From: Microbacterium yannicii PS01
Lineage (GTDB): Bacteria; Actinomycetota; Actinomycetes; Actinomycetales; Microbacteriaceae
Direction of reading: 5' to 3'
DNA: 64,000 nucleotides
Assembly: GCF_000304335.1 (NCBI RefSeq)
Contig: NZ_CAJF01000018.1
Location: forward strand, 1-64,000
In this document: piece by piece, positions 16,849 through 25,667 of the stretch
Position numbering within the stretch: position 1 is the stretch's first letter
Layout: each line of letters opens with the position of its first letter
Translations under genes and position numbers: made by a program
Notes under the pieces: generated by a model
What the model was told of the DNA's origin: nothing
The model's database searches: none
What the model saw: only the letters and a program-made list of their open reading frames with translations

Positions 16849-17211
16849 TTACGACCCGAAGTACTCCCGCGCCTGGCGCGTGTAGAGCAGGATCAGCCCG
16901 ACGATCGACAGCGCCGAGCCGAGGATCGCCGACCACAGGCTCTCACCGTTGAACATGCCGAGCACTTCGAACACGATGTTGATGACGAACACGATGGTCG
17001 CGATGGTGCGTGCGGTCGGGTTGCCGCGCCACAGGCCGACGCCGACCGCCAGGGTGACCGCGCCGATCACGAGACTGATCCATCCGACGACGGCCGGCCA
17101 CGTCACGAACTGCGCCGTGATGATCACGATGACCGAGCCGATGACCTGCACAAAGCCCGACAGCCACGCGATGATCGCGACGAGGGTGACACCGAGGGGG
17201 CGCTGCGCCAT
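16849..17211 (-). CDS. Small four-helix membrane protein, paralogue 2 of 3
   Basis: 120 residues. It shares MAQRPLGVTLVAIIAWLSG, a WRGNPTARTIATIVF segment and GMFNGESLWSAI with paralogue 3, and is more distant from paralogue 1. Four hydrophobic helices fill nearly the whole protein. Close spacing points to local gene duplication. Confidence 0.78.
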   Translation of the reverse strand: MAQRPLGVTLVAIIAWLSGFVQVIGSVIVIITAQFVTWPAVVGWISLVIGAVTLAVGVGLWRGNPTARTIATIVFVINIVFEVLGMFNGESLWSAILGSALSIVGLILLYTRQAREYFGS

Positions 17212-17291
17212 GTGAATTGTCCTTCGTCTTGTCGAGCACGGGTGCTTCGGTCACAACGTAGCGGCCGCGCCGGTCGGCGGGATAGCCCGAG

Positions 17292-17320
17292 TTGAGGCTG
17301 TCCGATCCGCGACGTATTCT
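17292..17320 (+). promoter_or_regulatory. Sigma-70-like promoter for the 104-residue protein
   Basis: TTGAGG (17292-17297) and TATTCT (17315-17320) are separated by exactly 17 bases, and the GTG start follows 32 bases later. This is one of the few clear housekeeping-type promoter matches in the window. Confidence 0.55.
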
Positions 17321-17352
17321 GTTGCCCTCGGCCGGAGAGAGGGGAAACTCCG

Positions 17353-17667
17353 GTGGAGGACCGAGCGGACTGGCATCCGATCCTGGCGGCGGTCGAGGGA
17401 CCGACCGGAACGTGGCGCATGATCGCGCCCGACGGCAGTCAGTACGGCACGATCGAGATCCGTCGCGTGATGAACGGCGCCGACGTCCGCTATCGCGTGG
17501 TGCGGCGCGGCGAGGTGCTCGGCTGGGCGACCACGCTGCGTGAGGCGTGCCAGCGCGTGCATCGCGTCTACATCGACGCGCACGGCCCCCGCGGCGGAGC
17601 CGTCGCCGACTGGGGCGAGCTCACCGGCCGGGGGCGCCGTGCAACAGCCCGTCAGTCGCCGAAGTAG
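17353..17667 (+). CDS. Hypothetical small cytoplasmic protein
   Basis: 104 residues, soluble and Arg-rich at the end. The core, with TGTWRMIAPDGSQYGTIEIRR and YRVVRRGEVLGWATTLREAC, looks like a small beta-sheet fold plus helix. I do not recognise a named family. A good promoter and GAGAGGGG precede GTG 17353. Its last 16 bases overlap the end of the convergent membrane-protein gene. Confidence 0.65.
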   Translation: MEDRADWHPILAAVEGPTGTWRMIAPDGSQYGTIEIRRVMNGADVRYRVVRRGEVLGWATTLREACQRVHRVYIDAHGPRGGAVADWGELTGRGRRATARQSPK

Positions 17668-18014
17668 GCGCGGGCGGAGCTGGTGTAGAGCAGGATCAGG
17701 CCGATGATCGACAGGATGCTGCCGCTGATGGCCGACCACAGGCTCTCGCCGTTGAACATGCCCAGCACCTCGAGCACGATGTTGGCGATGAAGACGATCG
17801 TGGCGACCGTGCGTGCGGTGCGGCTGCCGCGCCAAAGCCCGACGCCGACGATGAGGGTCACGATGCCGATCGCGAGGCTCAGCCAGGCGACGAGCGCGAC
17901 CGGGGTGATGACGAGGGCGGCGACGATGACGAAGATCGAGGCGATGATCTGAAGAAGGCCGCTCACCCACGCGATGATCGCGACGATGGTGACGCCCACA
18001 GGACGCTTGTTCAT
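17652..18014 (-). CDS. Small four-helix membrane protein, paralogue 3 of 3
   Basis: 120 residues starting MNKRPVGVTIVAIIAWVSG, with WRGSRTARTVATIVFIA, GMFNGESLWSAISGS and a terminal LLYTSSARAYFGD. It is very close to paralogue 2 and separated from it only by the inverted 104-residue gene. GGAGA lies upstream of ATG 18014. An unusual 3' overlap with the convergent gene could allow antisense effects. Confidence 0.78.
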   Translation of the reverse strand: MNKRPVGVTIVAIIAWVSGLLQIIASIFVIVAALVITPVALVAWLSLAIGIVTLIVGVGLWRGSRTARTVATIVFIANIVLEVLGMFNGESLWSAISGSILSIIGLILLYTSSARAYFGD

Positions 18015-18144
18015 GAGTTTCTCCGATGGCGAGGGTTGCGTACTGGCCCTCACCGTAGCGGCGCCGCGTGACGAGCGCGAGGGGGTCCCACGCGCTCATG
18101 GTCGTCCAACCGGATACGACACGGTCATTCGCACGGTGTGAAGA

Positions 18145-18196
18145 CATCCCCGCAGCTTCCTTGGGGGACTCGCAGAACGCGAATACTGCGGGGATG
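18145..18196. other. Unassigned 11-bp inverted repeat
   Basis: CATCCCCGCAG (18145-18155) is perfectly complementary to CTGCGGGGATG (18186-18196), with a 30-base loop. It lies in the 332-bp gap between divergent genes starting at 18014 and 18347. No T-tract follows, so it is not an obvious terminator. It could be an operator or an RNA structure. Confidence 0.45.
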
Positions 18197-18346
18197 CCGG
18201 TCACGCCAGCGGCTCGTCATCCCGATCGTACCAACCGGACAATTCCTCGAGAAGAGGGTCGGCCGCGGGCGTGACGTCCCTTCCCGTTCGCTGCCCGGCG
18301 GCCTAGACTCGACCCATCCCTCGCCGGGAGCAATGGAGCTTGAGGT

Positions 18347-18619
18347 ATGGCAGGTCGGTTCAGGACAGTGCCGGTGAGCGACACCGGCTGGCTCATCTCT
18401 GACACCGCCTATCCGCTCGACGACTCGCGCCATGTGGTCGCGCACATCGAGGCGAAGCAAGACATCTTCGACGTCACCTGGTTGCGGCACCTGCGCCTTC
18501 CCATGTCCTACATCCGGCTGGAGGACGCGCTGCACGACGTCGAGCGACGCACTGCGACTGGCACGCTTCAGCGCTCGACCCGACCGATCAAGATCCCGCA
18601 CCTTCCGCCCGTGCGGTAG
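18347..18619 (+). CDS. Hypothetical protein, 90 residues
   Basis: A short soluble protein containing VPVSDTGWLISDTAYPLDD and HVVAHIEAKQDIFDVTWL, ending KIPHLPPVR. The start is ATG 18347, with GAGG a few bases upstream and a TAGACT -10-like box about 40 bases before. The composition is balanced and protein-like. I recognise no family. Confidence 0.65.
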   Translation: MAGRFRTVPVSDTGWLISDTAYPLDDSRHVVAHIEAKQDIFDVTWLRHLRLPMSYIRLEDALHDVERRTATGTLQRSTRPIKIPHLPPVR

Positions 18620-18783
18620 ACGTGCGCCCATGAGTGCCGACTTGTATCCCGCCGCATGAGAACGCCAGGATGAGGGATGCCGCGACACAACGCGGCTGCG
18701 CCGGCACAGGGGACACGATCACGGTCGGCGAACGCGGCTCTGGGGAGAGCACGCGCACTGGGGAATGAGTCTGGGGATTCAGG

Positions 18784-19044
18784 ATGAGCAAGGGTGAGAC
18801 GCGTTCTGCCCAACGGCGTTACGACCGAACTCGCGACGCGTATCTGCGCGATCGACTCGGATCGGCGAAAGCCCGCCCGAGGATCGTCGCCGAGTATCGC
18901 GGCGATGTGGGCTGGAAGCGCTCGCGGGGCGGGAGGCTCGACGTGCAGAAGGCAGAACAGCTGCGCGCCGCGGGCGTGACGCTCGTCCGGGTGCGTCGAT
19001 TCTTCACGACCCGCGAGATCACCCTGCGGCGGTACCTCGGCTGA
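18784..19044 (+). CDS. Hypothetical small basic protein
   Basis: 86 residues, strongly basic (SAQRRYDRTRDAYLRDRLG, LVRVRRFFTTREITLRRYLG). The charge suggests nucleic-acid association, but no domain is recognisable. The frame has typical GC3 bias. No strong Shine-Dalgarno is seen, so the start at ATG 18784 is tentative. Confidence 0.5.
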   Translation: MSKGETRSAQRRYDRTRDAYLRDRLGSAKARPRIVAEYRGDVGWKRSRGGRLDVQKAEQLRAAGVTLVRVRRFFTTREITLRRYLG

Positions 19045-19310
19045 AGGCCGCTGAGGGTGAGGGCCCGTGTGGGTCGGCCTCGCCCGACGCGTCTCCAGCA
19101 CACCGCGGGCACTCGGTGAACCGGCCGAGATCGAGGACCGAACGAATCGATCTCGTCGACTGGATCCATCATGACAGGGCCCTCCGACATCGCCCGAAGC
19201 GCCGATCACCACCGCCGCTGCACCGACCACGCCTGGTGCAACCACCCCCGCGTTGCGATGATGGGCGGTGACGTCGTCCCTCCTGCGCGACGCCCGGAAG
19301 CGGGGCCTCC

Positions 19311-19892
19311 ATGACATCGCCGACAATCGCGACCGCCTCGGCATCGGACGAAGCCGCGGTTCTCGCCGTCCTGGTGCTGGCGTTCGGCTCGGATCCTGCG
19401 ACGCGCTGGACCTGGCCCGCTCCCGACGAGTACCTCCGGCATTTCCCTGTCTTCGCGCGGATCCTCGGAGGCAAGGCGTTCTCACACGGGAGTGCGTACT
19501 ACGCCGACGGCTACGGGGGTGGGGCGCTGTGGTTGCCGCCGGGCGTCCATCCGGACGAGGGCGCGCTGGCCGAGGTGATGCAATCCTCCAGCGCCGCGCC
19601 GCCGGAGGACGTCTCCGCGCTGTTCGAACAGATGGAGCGGCATCACCCGCAGGAGCCGCACTGGTATCTGCCGTTCATCGGGGTCGACCCCTCCCACCAG
19701 GGCGAGGGATACGGCGGGGCGTTGATGACGCATGCGCTCATGGCCTGCGATCGCGACCACACCCCGGCCTATCTCGAGTCCAGCAACCCGAAGAACGTCC
19801 CCCTCTATGAGCGGCACGGGTTCGACCTGCTGGGAACCATTCGGGTGGGAGAGTCGCCGCCGATCTTCCCCATGCTCCGCCGGCCACGGTGA
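19311..19892 (+). CDS. GNAT family N-acetyltransferase
   Basis: 193 residues. The acetyl-CoA binding motif is HWYLPFIGVDPSHQGEGYGG, followed by helix ALMTHALMACD, motif B-like AYLESSNPKNVPLYERHGF and a terminal strand. Transfer of acetyl from acetyl-CoA to an amine is expected; the substrate is unknown. No signal peptide is present. It converges on the AAA ATPase gene. Confidence 0.85.
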   Translation: MTSPTIATASASDEAAVLAVLVLAFGSDPATRWTWPAPDEYLRHFPVFARILGGKAFSHGSAYYADGYGGGALWLPPGVHPDEGALAEVMQSSSAAPPEDVSALFEQMERHHPQEPHWYLPFIGVDPSHQGEGYGGALMTHALMACDRDHTPAYLESSNPKNVPLYERHGFDLLGTIRVGESPPIFPMLRRPR

Positions 19893-19966
19893 CCGCTCCC
19901 GCGGGCCCCGCCGACGCTCCACCACTGCCGGCCCAACCCACCGCGTCCCGGCGAACGCCCCGCTCG

Positions 19967-21400
19967 CTACTGGTTGGCGAACCAGCCGAATCCGGCTCCG
20001 GGCTGTCCGTTCTGACCCGGCTCCGACAGCGCTCCGGCGCCGGAGCCCAGCATCGTGCGCGTGAGCTGTTCGCGTGAGTCCATCAGGCGTGCGAGCTCAG
20101 CGGCCAGGTCTTCGTCGGCCGGCTTCCGCTCGTCCTGGGCGGCCCGGAGGACGGTGCGCCTCATCAGCTCCTTCGCGAACGATCCCGTGGTCCCGTCGGC
20201 GCTGTCGGCCGCGTCATCGAGCGCCGCATCGGTGAAGGGCAGGTTCTGCGCGTAGCGGCGGAACAGCCGGCGCCGCTCGGCTACCGCGGGGAGCGGCACC
20301 TCGACGGCCAGATCGACGCGCCCCGGACGCTCGGCGAGCGCCCGCTCGAGCACTTCCACTCGGTTCGTCGTCATGACGAAGGCCACGTCGGCATCGCCGT
20401 CGAGGCCGTCCAAGGCGTCGAGCACCTCGAACAGCAGCGGCTGCGGAGAGGCATGCCGTTCCATCGCGACGAGATCGATGTCTTCGAGCACGACGATCGA
20501 CGGTTGGAAGGTGCGCGCGATCTCGGCGGCGGCGCTGACGAATCGGATGCTGGACCCGGTCAGCACCACGGCGGTCGTATCGGGCGTGGCGGTGAGAAGG
20601 TGGCGGACAGTAAGCGTCTTTCCGGTTCCCGGCGGTCCGTACAGCAGCACACCCCGCTTGAGGTGCTGGCCGGCGCTCTGCAGCGCGTCACGGTGTGCGC
20701 CGATCGTGACGACGTGCTGGAGCACCTCCTGAAGCACGCCCTCGGGGAGGACGATGTCGTCGGAGGCGACGGAGGGTCGCGTCACGAACGTCGCGCCCGC
20801 ATCCCGGCCGTATTCGGTCGCCTGGAAGGAGAGCACCTGGCCGCGGAGGACGCTGCGCTCCACCATCGTGCGCCGCAGGGTCTCGAGGAAGCGCGTCACC
20901 ATGGCGGGATCCACGCCCATCACCTCGACCGTGGCACTCTGCCGGCCGTATTGGGGCGCGGCGGCGCGCTGGGCCACGGCGATCGGTGCGCCGTCGAAGC
21001 GCAGCAGCCGGATGCCGAGCGACACCACTCGTCTGCTCGAGTCCGGGCCGGTGGCCCGCTCGGCGTAGTCGACCGGCCCGGCGGCGTATCGGATGTGACT
21101 GCCGATCACGAACTCCGCCAGCCCCTGATGGTGCCTCTGGTCGCCGCCGGTGATGCCGAGGAGTCGGCCCTCGCCCTCTCCCGCGAGCGCCTCGAGAGCG
21201 AGGTCGGCGTCGACCAGGCGGTGGTCGGCGATGTGCTCCACCACGACCGAGACCTGTGCCGCATCGGTTCCGAGATGTTCACTGATCAGGTCGCCCAGCG
21301 GTGTTCGGGTGGCGAGCGTCTCCTGGTGCGCCAGTTCGTTCACGCGCTGGAGGTAGCCCGATACCGCCCGCATCACTTCCCGGTCAACGTCAGTCAGCAT
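19967..21400 (-). CDS. AAA-family ATPase
   Basis: 477 residues. The N-terminal ~220 residues are a less conserved regulatory part. The AAA core then has Walker A YGPPGTGKT, Walker B SIVVLEDIDLVA, sensor 1 VAFVMTTNRVE and an arginine-finger-like AERPGRVDLAVEVPLP, followed by a helical lid. This matches ATPases of the FtsH/VCP/spastin group without a protease domain, so a remodelling or disassembly function is likely; the client is unknown. The C-tail GFGWFANQ is flexible. It appears monocistronic. Confidence 0.82.
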   Translation of the reverse strand: MLTDVDREVMRAVSGYLQRVNELAHQETLATRTPLGDLISEHLGTDAAQVSVVVEHIADHRLVDADLALEALAGEGEGRLLGITGGDQRHHQGLAEFVIGSHIRYAAGPVDYAERATGPDSSRRVVSLGIRLLRFDGAPIAVAQRAAAPQYGRQSATVEVMGVDPAMVTRFLETLRRTMVERSVLRGQVLSFQATEYGRDAGATFVTRPSVASDDIVLPEGVLQEVLQHVVTIGAHRDALQSAGQHLKRGVLLYGPPGTGKTLTVRHLLTATPDTTAVVLTGSSIRFVSAAAEIARTFQPSIVVLEDIDLVAMERHASPQPLLFEVLDALDGLDGDADVAFVMTTNRVEVLERALAERPGRVDLAVEVPLPAVAERRRLFRRYAQNLPFTDAALDDAADSADGTTGSFAKELMRRTVLRAAQDERKPADEDLAAELARLMDSREQLTRTMLGSGAGALSEPGQNGQPGAGFGWFANQ

Positions 21401-21441
21401 GCCTTCGAACCTCTCACGGATCCGTGGTGCTGCACGAAGAT

Positions 21442-21590
21442 TCAGCGCAGTGTCTGGAAGAACTGACGGATGTCGGAGGCGAGCAGGTCGGGTTCTTCAT
21501 GAGGAGCGAAATGACCGCCCCCGGGGCAGATAGAAGAAGACCGCGACGAGGAATGTGCCGAGGAGGCTGACGCCACTGCTTGGGAGGCGT
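21442..21590 (-). pseudogene. Remnant of an epoxide-hydrolase-like alpha/beta hydrolase (C-terminus only)
   Basis: The last ~25 codons read GGHFAPHEEPDLLASDIRQF followed by FQTLR and a stop, which matches the conserved C-terminal His motif of epoxide hydrolase-type proteins (GGHFA.EEP..LA.DIR.FF). Upstream the frame shifts (GVSLLGTFLVAVFFYLPRG lies in another frame) and no catalytic core is present. This is a decayed 3' end left beside the AAA ATPase start. Confidence 0.6.
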
Positions 21591-21981
21591 CGCACATTAC
21601 CCGATGACCCGGGTGCGTGAGAAGTCTCAATTGGCAATCGACGTCTGCTCATAGGCTCGACGTGCACGTTCTCGATCGACCCTCCCCCGGGCCGAGAGCC
21701 TCTGTGCCGCGCGGACTGCGGATGACGTCCCGCTTCGACCTGCAGTGGTCGAAGCGGGACGTCCACGGATCACCGGGTGCAAGGGTGATCTGGGCAGGGA
21801 TCCCCTCGGCTCCATAGGGGGCGAGGACGAGGGGACCCCAGGTCCGCCGTGACACTATGAGGGGGATCTCGGCCGTCGGAGGACTGCCCTGACTGTAACC
21901 CCCAGGATGCATCGCTGTATCGGGGACTACCCCGATATCACGCCCCGGAACCCCGGAAGCTTCGCCCGGGAAGCGCCGGTC
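21591..21981. other. Non-coding stretch with strong hairpins
   Basis: No gene is supported. The main content is a perfect 17-bp inverted repeat at 21724-21763 and a smaller one (GATCACC...GGTGATC) at 21768-21790. The rest looks like unstructured spacer or degraded DNA next to the hydrolase remnant. Confidence 0.55.
21724..21763. other. Perfect 17-bp inverted repeat with 6-base loop
   Basis: GACGTCCCGCTTCGACC (21724-21740) is exactly complementary to 21747-21763, separated by TGCAGT. The hairpin is very stable but has no T-tract. It may be a mobile-element terminus, a REP-like element or a strong regulatory structure. Confidence 0.6.
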
Positions 21982-22920
21982 TCATTCGGCCAGTTGCGGG
22001 AAGACCCAGCTGCCGTCAGTGATCTCGGGGCGCGGCCGATAGAGCCGCACGAGGTAGTTCCATCCGTCGGTGAGGGGGATCGCGTTCGGCGTTCCTGCCG
22101 GGTAGTCGCCGAACCGCACCGTCGTGGAGCCGTCGGGGTTCTTGACGCCGGTGATGTTGTTGACGGTATAGGCGTCGCGGTCGTTGGGCTCGAAGAACCC
22201 CTGCCCGTTGTACACCGAGATCGACCAGAACCCGTCGACCGGCACATCTCCCACGGTGAGCTCGTACTGTCCGACCGGCAGTCGAGGATCCACACCGATG
22301 TACGAGGCTTCGCTGGTCGGCAGGCCGCCCCAGCCGGCCGCGGTCCCGATCAGGTGCCGTACCGGCCAGACTTCGTCCTTCCTGCCGAACATGTGGTCGA
22401 AGCCGGTCAGATCGCGTGCGAGCGAGAGCAAGGCATTCCGGGTCTCGTCGAACGAGACCGTGTCGTACTCCGGATACGGGAACGGCTCGGCGGATCGGCT
22501 GCTCAGCGTGATCTGATCCTGCAGCGCCGTCACTGCGGCGATGTCCTCTGGGTCTGCCGGGTCGACCAGGATCCGCACTGCGACGACAACGTAGCGGCCT
22601 CCGAGTTCGTCGGCGGCGAGCTCGTAGACGCCCGCGTCGTGGAAGACGGCTTCCACGAAGTGGTCTTCGCTGACGACCATGACCGACAGATACCGCTCTC
22701 CGGGATCGGGAAGCGTGAGCGTCGCGCCGGCAGCGAGGTCGACGACAGCGAAGCTGTAGAGCGTGTCTCGGTTCAGCCGGATGACGGTCTGGTTGTCGAT
22801 CGCGGCCGGCTCGCGATTGTGCAAGAACCGGTTGACGCCGCCGGAGCTCTCCTGCAGATCGTGGAACATCCGATCCGTCTCAGCACGAACGAAGTTGTCA
22901 GCATTCACCCGGATGGCCAC
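21982..22920 (-). CDS. DUF1254/DUF1214 domain-containing protein
   Basis: About 312 residues. The N-terminal DUF1254-like part has NADNFVRAETDRMFHDLQ and NQTVIRLNRDTLYSFAVVDL. The C-terminal DUF1214-like part has GQYELTVGDVPVDGFWSISV, YNGQGFFEPNDRDAYTVNN and PLTDGWNYLVRLYRPRPEI. This fused pair is widespread but its biochemistry is unclear. No signal peptide is evident at the chosen start, GTG 22920, which has GGGAGG upstream. Longer in-frame extensions read into the divergent 80-residue gene and are rejected. Confidence 0.78.
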   Translation of the reverse strand: MAIRVNADNFVRAETDRMFHDLQESSGGVNRFLHNREPAAIDNQTVIRLNRDTLYSFAVVDLAAGATLTLPDPGERYLSVMVVSEDHFVEAVFHDAGVYELAADELGGRYVVVAVRILVDPADPEDIAAVTALQDQITLSSRSAEPFPYPEYDTVSFDETRNALLSLARDLTGFDHMFGRKDEVWPVRHLIGTAAGWGGLPTSEASYIGVDPRLPVGQYELTVGDVPVDGFWSISVYNGQGFFEPNDRDAYTVNNITGVKNPDGSTTVRFGDYPAGTPNAIPLTDGWNYLVRLYRPRPEITDGSWVFPQLAE

Positions 22921-23037
22921 GCCGCGATCCTCCCACAGGGCCGGCCGACATCGCCACGCCCCGGTATCAACGACAGCGATCACCGACTCCTCCATGATGT
23001 GCTCACGCACATCACCGACCGAATGAAAGGCGACATC

Positions 23038-23280
23038 ATGGCAATCAACGACGGGGCCGACGCGACCGAGACGACCGGGCCCACGAAGACGGGACCCTTC
23101 GTCATGCTGGTCAACGCCGATGGCACTCCCTTCGTCGGATACGACGAGAACGGCGGCGGCATCGGCGGACACCTGCTCGGTCAGGTCTGTCACAACCACG
23201 TGCTCACCGAGGTCTACGCGGACTTCGATGGCGAGGGCCACCTCGCCGGCATGCACACCCACGACGTCGGCAGCTGCTGA
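23038..23280 (+). CDS. Hypothetical protein, 80 residues
   Basis: A small soluble acidic protein with a metal-binding flavour: GGHLLGQVCHNHVLTEVY, GEGHLAGMHTHDVGSC. Four histidines and two cysteines fall in the last 40 residues. ATG 23038 follows AAAGG at good distance. It is divergent from the DUF1214 gene across a 117-bp promoter region. I do not recognise the family. Confidence 0.6.
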   Translation: MAINDGADATETTGPTKTGPFVMLVNADGTPFVGYDENGGGIGGHLLGQVCHNHVLTEVYADFDGEGHLAGMHTHDVGSC

Positions 23281-23308
23281 GCCGGGATTCGCCGGCGATG
23301 CCGCGAGC

Positions 23309-24619
23309 TTACGGCCGTCCCATGCCGTAGTACGTCCATCCGGCGTCCCGCCAGGCCGCGGCGTCGAGCCCGTTGCGGCCGTCGATGACTACGCGGCCGG
23401 TGGCGAGGGTCGATGCGTGTTCGGGGGCGAGCTCGCGCCGGTACTCGTCCCACTCGGTGACGAGGATCAGCGCGTCCGCACCGCGGATGGCCTCGTCGCG
23501 GTCGGCGACGTAGTTCAGCTGCGGGTGCAGGCGTTCGGCGTTCTCGAGCGCTGCCGGGTCGGTGATCGTGACCCAGGCGCCCAGACCGTGCAGGCGCACC
23601 GCGACATCGAGGGCGGGGGAGTCGCGGATGTCGTCGCTGTGCGGCTTGAAGGCTGCGCCGAGCACGGTGATGTTCTTCTTGAAGACGGAGCCGCCGAACG
23701 CGCCCACGACCAGGTCGACGGCGCGATCGCGTCGCCGCAGGTTGATGGCGTCGACTTCGCGGAGGAACGCGACGGACTCGCCGCGGCCGAGTTCTTCCGC
23801 GCGGGCGGAGAAGGCGCGGATGTCTTTGGGGAGGCAGCCGCCGCCGAAGCCGATGCCGGCGCCGAGGAAGCGGCGGCCGATGCGGGCGTCGTGGCCGATC
23901 GCGTCGGCGAGCTGGGTGACGTCGGCTCCGGTCACTTCGGCGATCTCGGCCATCGCGTTGATGAACGAGATCTTGGTGGCCAGGAATGCGTTGGCGGCGA
24001 CCTTCACCAGCTCGGCGGTGGCCAGGTCGGTGACGATGAACGGGGTGCCCTTGCCGACCGCCGGGTGATACACCTCCCGCAGCACGTCGGCCGCGGTCTC
24101 GCCGGGCTCACCCGCGGGAACGCCGACGACGAGCCGGTCCGGGTCGATGGTGTCCTGCACCGCCCAGCCTTCGCGCAGGAACTCCGGGTTCCACACCAGC
24201 GTCGCGCCGGTGGCCTCCACGCGCGGGGTCAGGTCGGCGGCGGTCCCCACGGGAACCGTGGACTTGCCGGCGACGATGTCGCCGGGCGAGAGGTGCGGGA
24301 GCAGGCCGTCGATCGCGGCGTTGACGTAGGTGAGGTCGGCGGCGTACCCGTCCTTCTGCTGCGGGGTGCCGACACCGACGAAGTGCACCTTCGCGCCGGC
24401 CGCCTCGGCCATATCGGTCGTGAACCGCAGGCGCCCCGAGGCGATGCCCTCGGTGAGGATCTCCTGCAGCCCGGGCTCGAAGAACGGCGCCTCACCCTTG
24501 GACAGGGTCGCGATCTTCCGCTCGTCGACGTCGATACCGACCACATCGTGACCGATCGACGCCATCGCTGCCGCATGCACGGCTCCGAGGTACCCGCAGC
24601 CGATGACAGACAGACGCAT
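23309..24619 (-). CDS. ugd: UDP-glucose 6-dehydrogenase
   Basis: 436 residues. It oxidises UDP-glucose to UDP-glucuronate with two NAD+. Visible are the Rossmann motif SVIGCGYLGAVHAAAMA, GKSTVPVGTA, the hinge region AELVKVAANAFLATKISF and the catalytic cysteine in GFGGGCLPKDIRAF, then the UDP-binding C-terminal domain (LGAAFKPHSDDIRDSPA). It is the last gene of the leftward polysaccharide operon, 49 bp after a GT2 gene, and probably supplies glucuronic acid or a derived sugar to the polymer. Confidence 0.92.
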   Translation of the reverse strand: MRLSVIGCGYLGAVHAAAMASIGHDVVGIDVDERKIATLSKGEAPFFEPGLQEILTEGIASGRLRFTTDMAEAAGAKVHFVGVGTPQQKDGYAADLTYVNAAIDGLLPHLSPGDIVAGKSTVPVGTAADLTPRVEATGATLVWNPEFLREGWAVQDTIDPDRLVVGVPAGEPGETAADVLREVYHPAVGKGTPFIVTDLATAELVKVAANAFLATKISFINAMAEIAEVTGADVTQLADAIGHDARIGRRFLGAGIGFGGGCLPKDIRAFSARAEELGRGESVAFLREVDAINLRRRDRAVDLVVGAFGGSVFKKNITVLGAAFKPHSDDIRDSPALDVAVRLHGLGAWVTITDPAALENAERLHPQLNYVADRDEAIRGADALILVTEWDEYRRELAPEHASTLATGRVVIDGRNGLDAAAWRDAGWTYYGMGRP

Positions 24620-24668
24620 GGAACTCCTTCACTGGGGGAACGGCCCCGACCGGGGACACTCCGTCCTA

Positions 24669-25667
24669 TCACACCGATATTTCACTTCTGTCACGCACGT
24701 CACGCATCCGCGTGGTGGTGCGAGCCCTCCGATAGCCTCTCAGCGCCAGGGCTCGGCGCAAGAATCGGGTGACCCCGTCCTGCAGCGTCCAGACCCGGAG
24801 AAGGCCCGCTGCGCGATAGGTCGCGACCGCGAAGGCCTGCACGACGCCGCCCCGGTCGCGCGCGGCGATCGACCGCTGGCCGGCAGCGAGCACGCGGTTG
24901 TACGGCGGCGGGATCTCGACGAGGGATCCGAGCTGCGTCGGGCGCTCCCCCCAGCGCTGTTCGAGATCCCACACGGCATGCCCGCGCACTTCGCACTCCC
25001 GCATATACGCGCGCAGTCCCCGAGAGTGATGATGGGCGGCGCGGGCCGCGTCGTCGAATTCCGCCGTCGCTCCCAGAGCGAGAAGCCGGATGCCGAGATC
25101 CAGGTCCTCGTTGTAGTCGAGGCGTTGCGATGGCTTGGCCGCCTCGGCCCGCTCGTAGAGGTCGCGCGGCATGCTCACGTTGCCGCCCCAGAGCGATCGA
25201 AGAATCGTCTCGGACCCGCTCCGGCGCCACACTCGCACCTGCGCCTCGTAGTCCCGCGCATATATATAGGACGGGGCGTCATCCCGAGAGCGGCGCCGCG
25301 GCAGCGCGACGGGCATGTATCCCTGCAGCACACGGTCACCGCCGTCGGCATGGAAGGACCGGTGCGTGGCCACTAGGTTCTCACCCGGGATCACGTCGTC
25401 GTCGACGGCGAGCACGACGTCACCGCGGGCGTGGCGCAGACCTTCGATCCGCGCGAGTGCGAGGCCGACGTTCGCGGGAAGCTCGATGACGCTGAGGCGG
25501 TCGTCCGGCGGAGGCAGGATGTCGCGCCATCCGGGATGCGGGCCGTCCAGCACGACGATGATCTGATCGGCCCCCTGCCGGCGATACTCCGAGACGAGCG
25601 GCGGCAGTCGCTCCAGCCGGTGGAAGGAGGGCAGGACGACCGCCACCGACGGCGGCGCCGAGCTCAT
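24669..25667 (-). CDS. Family 2 glycosyltransferase
   Basis: 332 residues. It has the GT2 start VAVVLPSFHRLERLPPLVSE, VVLDGPHPGW, the nucleotide-sugar metal motif in LAVDDDVIPGENL, and a late acceptor-side ED in LDYNEDLDLGIRLL. No transmembrane helix, so it is a cytoplasmic or peripheral enzyme adding one sugar to a lipid-linked intermediate. Its start overlaps the stop of the HHxxxDG acyltransferase (ATGA), tying it directly to the acylation module. Confidence 0.88.
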   Translation of the reverse strand: MSSAPPSVAVVLPSFHRLERLPPLVSEYRRQGADQIIVVLDGPHPGWRDILPPPDDRLSVIELPANVGLALARIEGLRHARGDVVLAVDDDVIPGENLVATHRSFHADGGDRVLQGYMPVALPRRRSRDDAPSYIYARDYEAQVRVWRRSGSETILRSLWGGNVSMPRDLYERAEAAKPSQRLDYNEDLDLGIRLLALGATAEFDDAARAAHHHSRGLRAYMRECEVRGHAVWDLEQRWGERPTQLGSLVEIPPPYNRVLAAGQRSIAARDRGGVVQAFAVATYRAAGLLRVWTLQDGVTRFLRRALALRGYRRARTTTRMRDVRDRSEISV

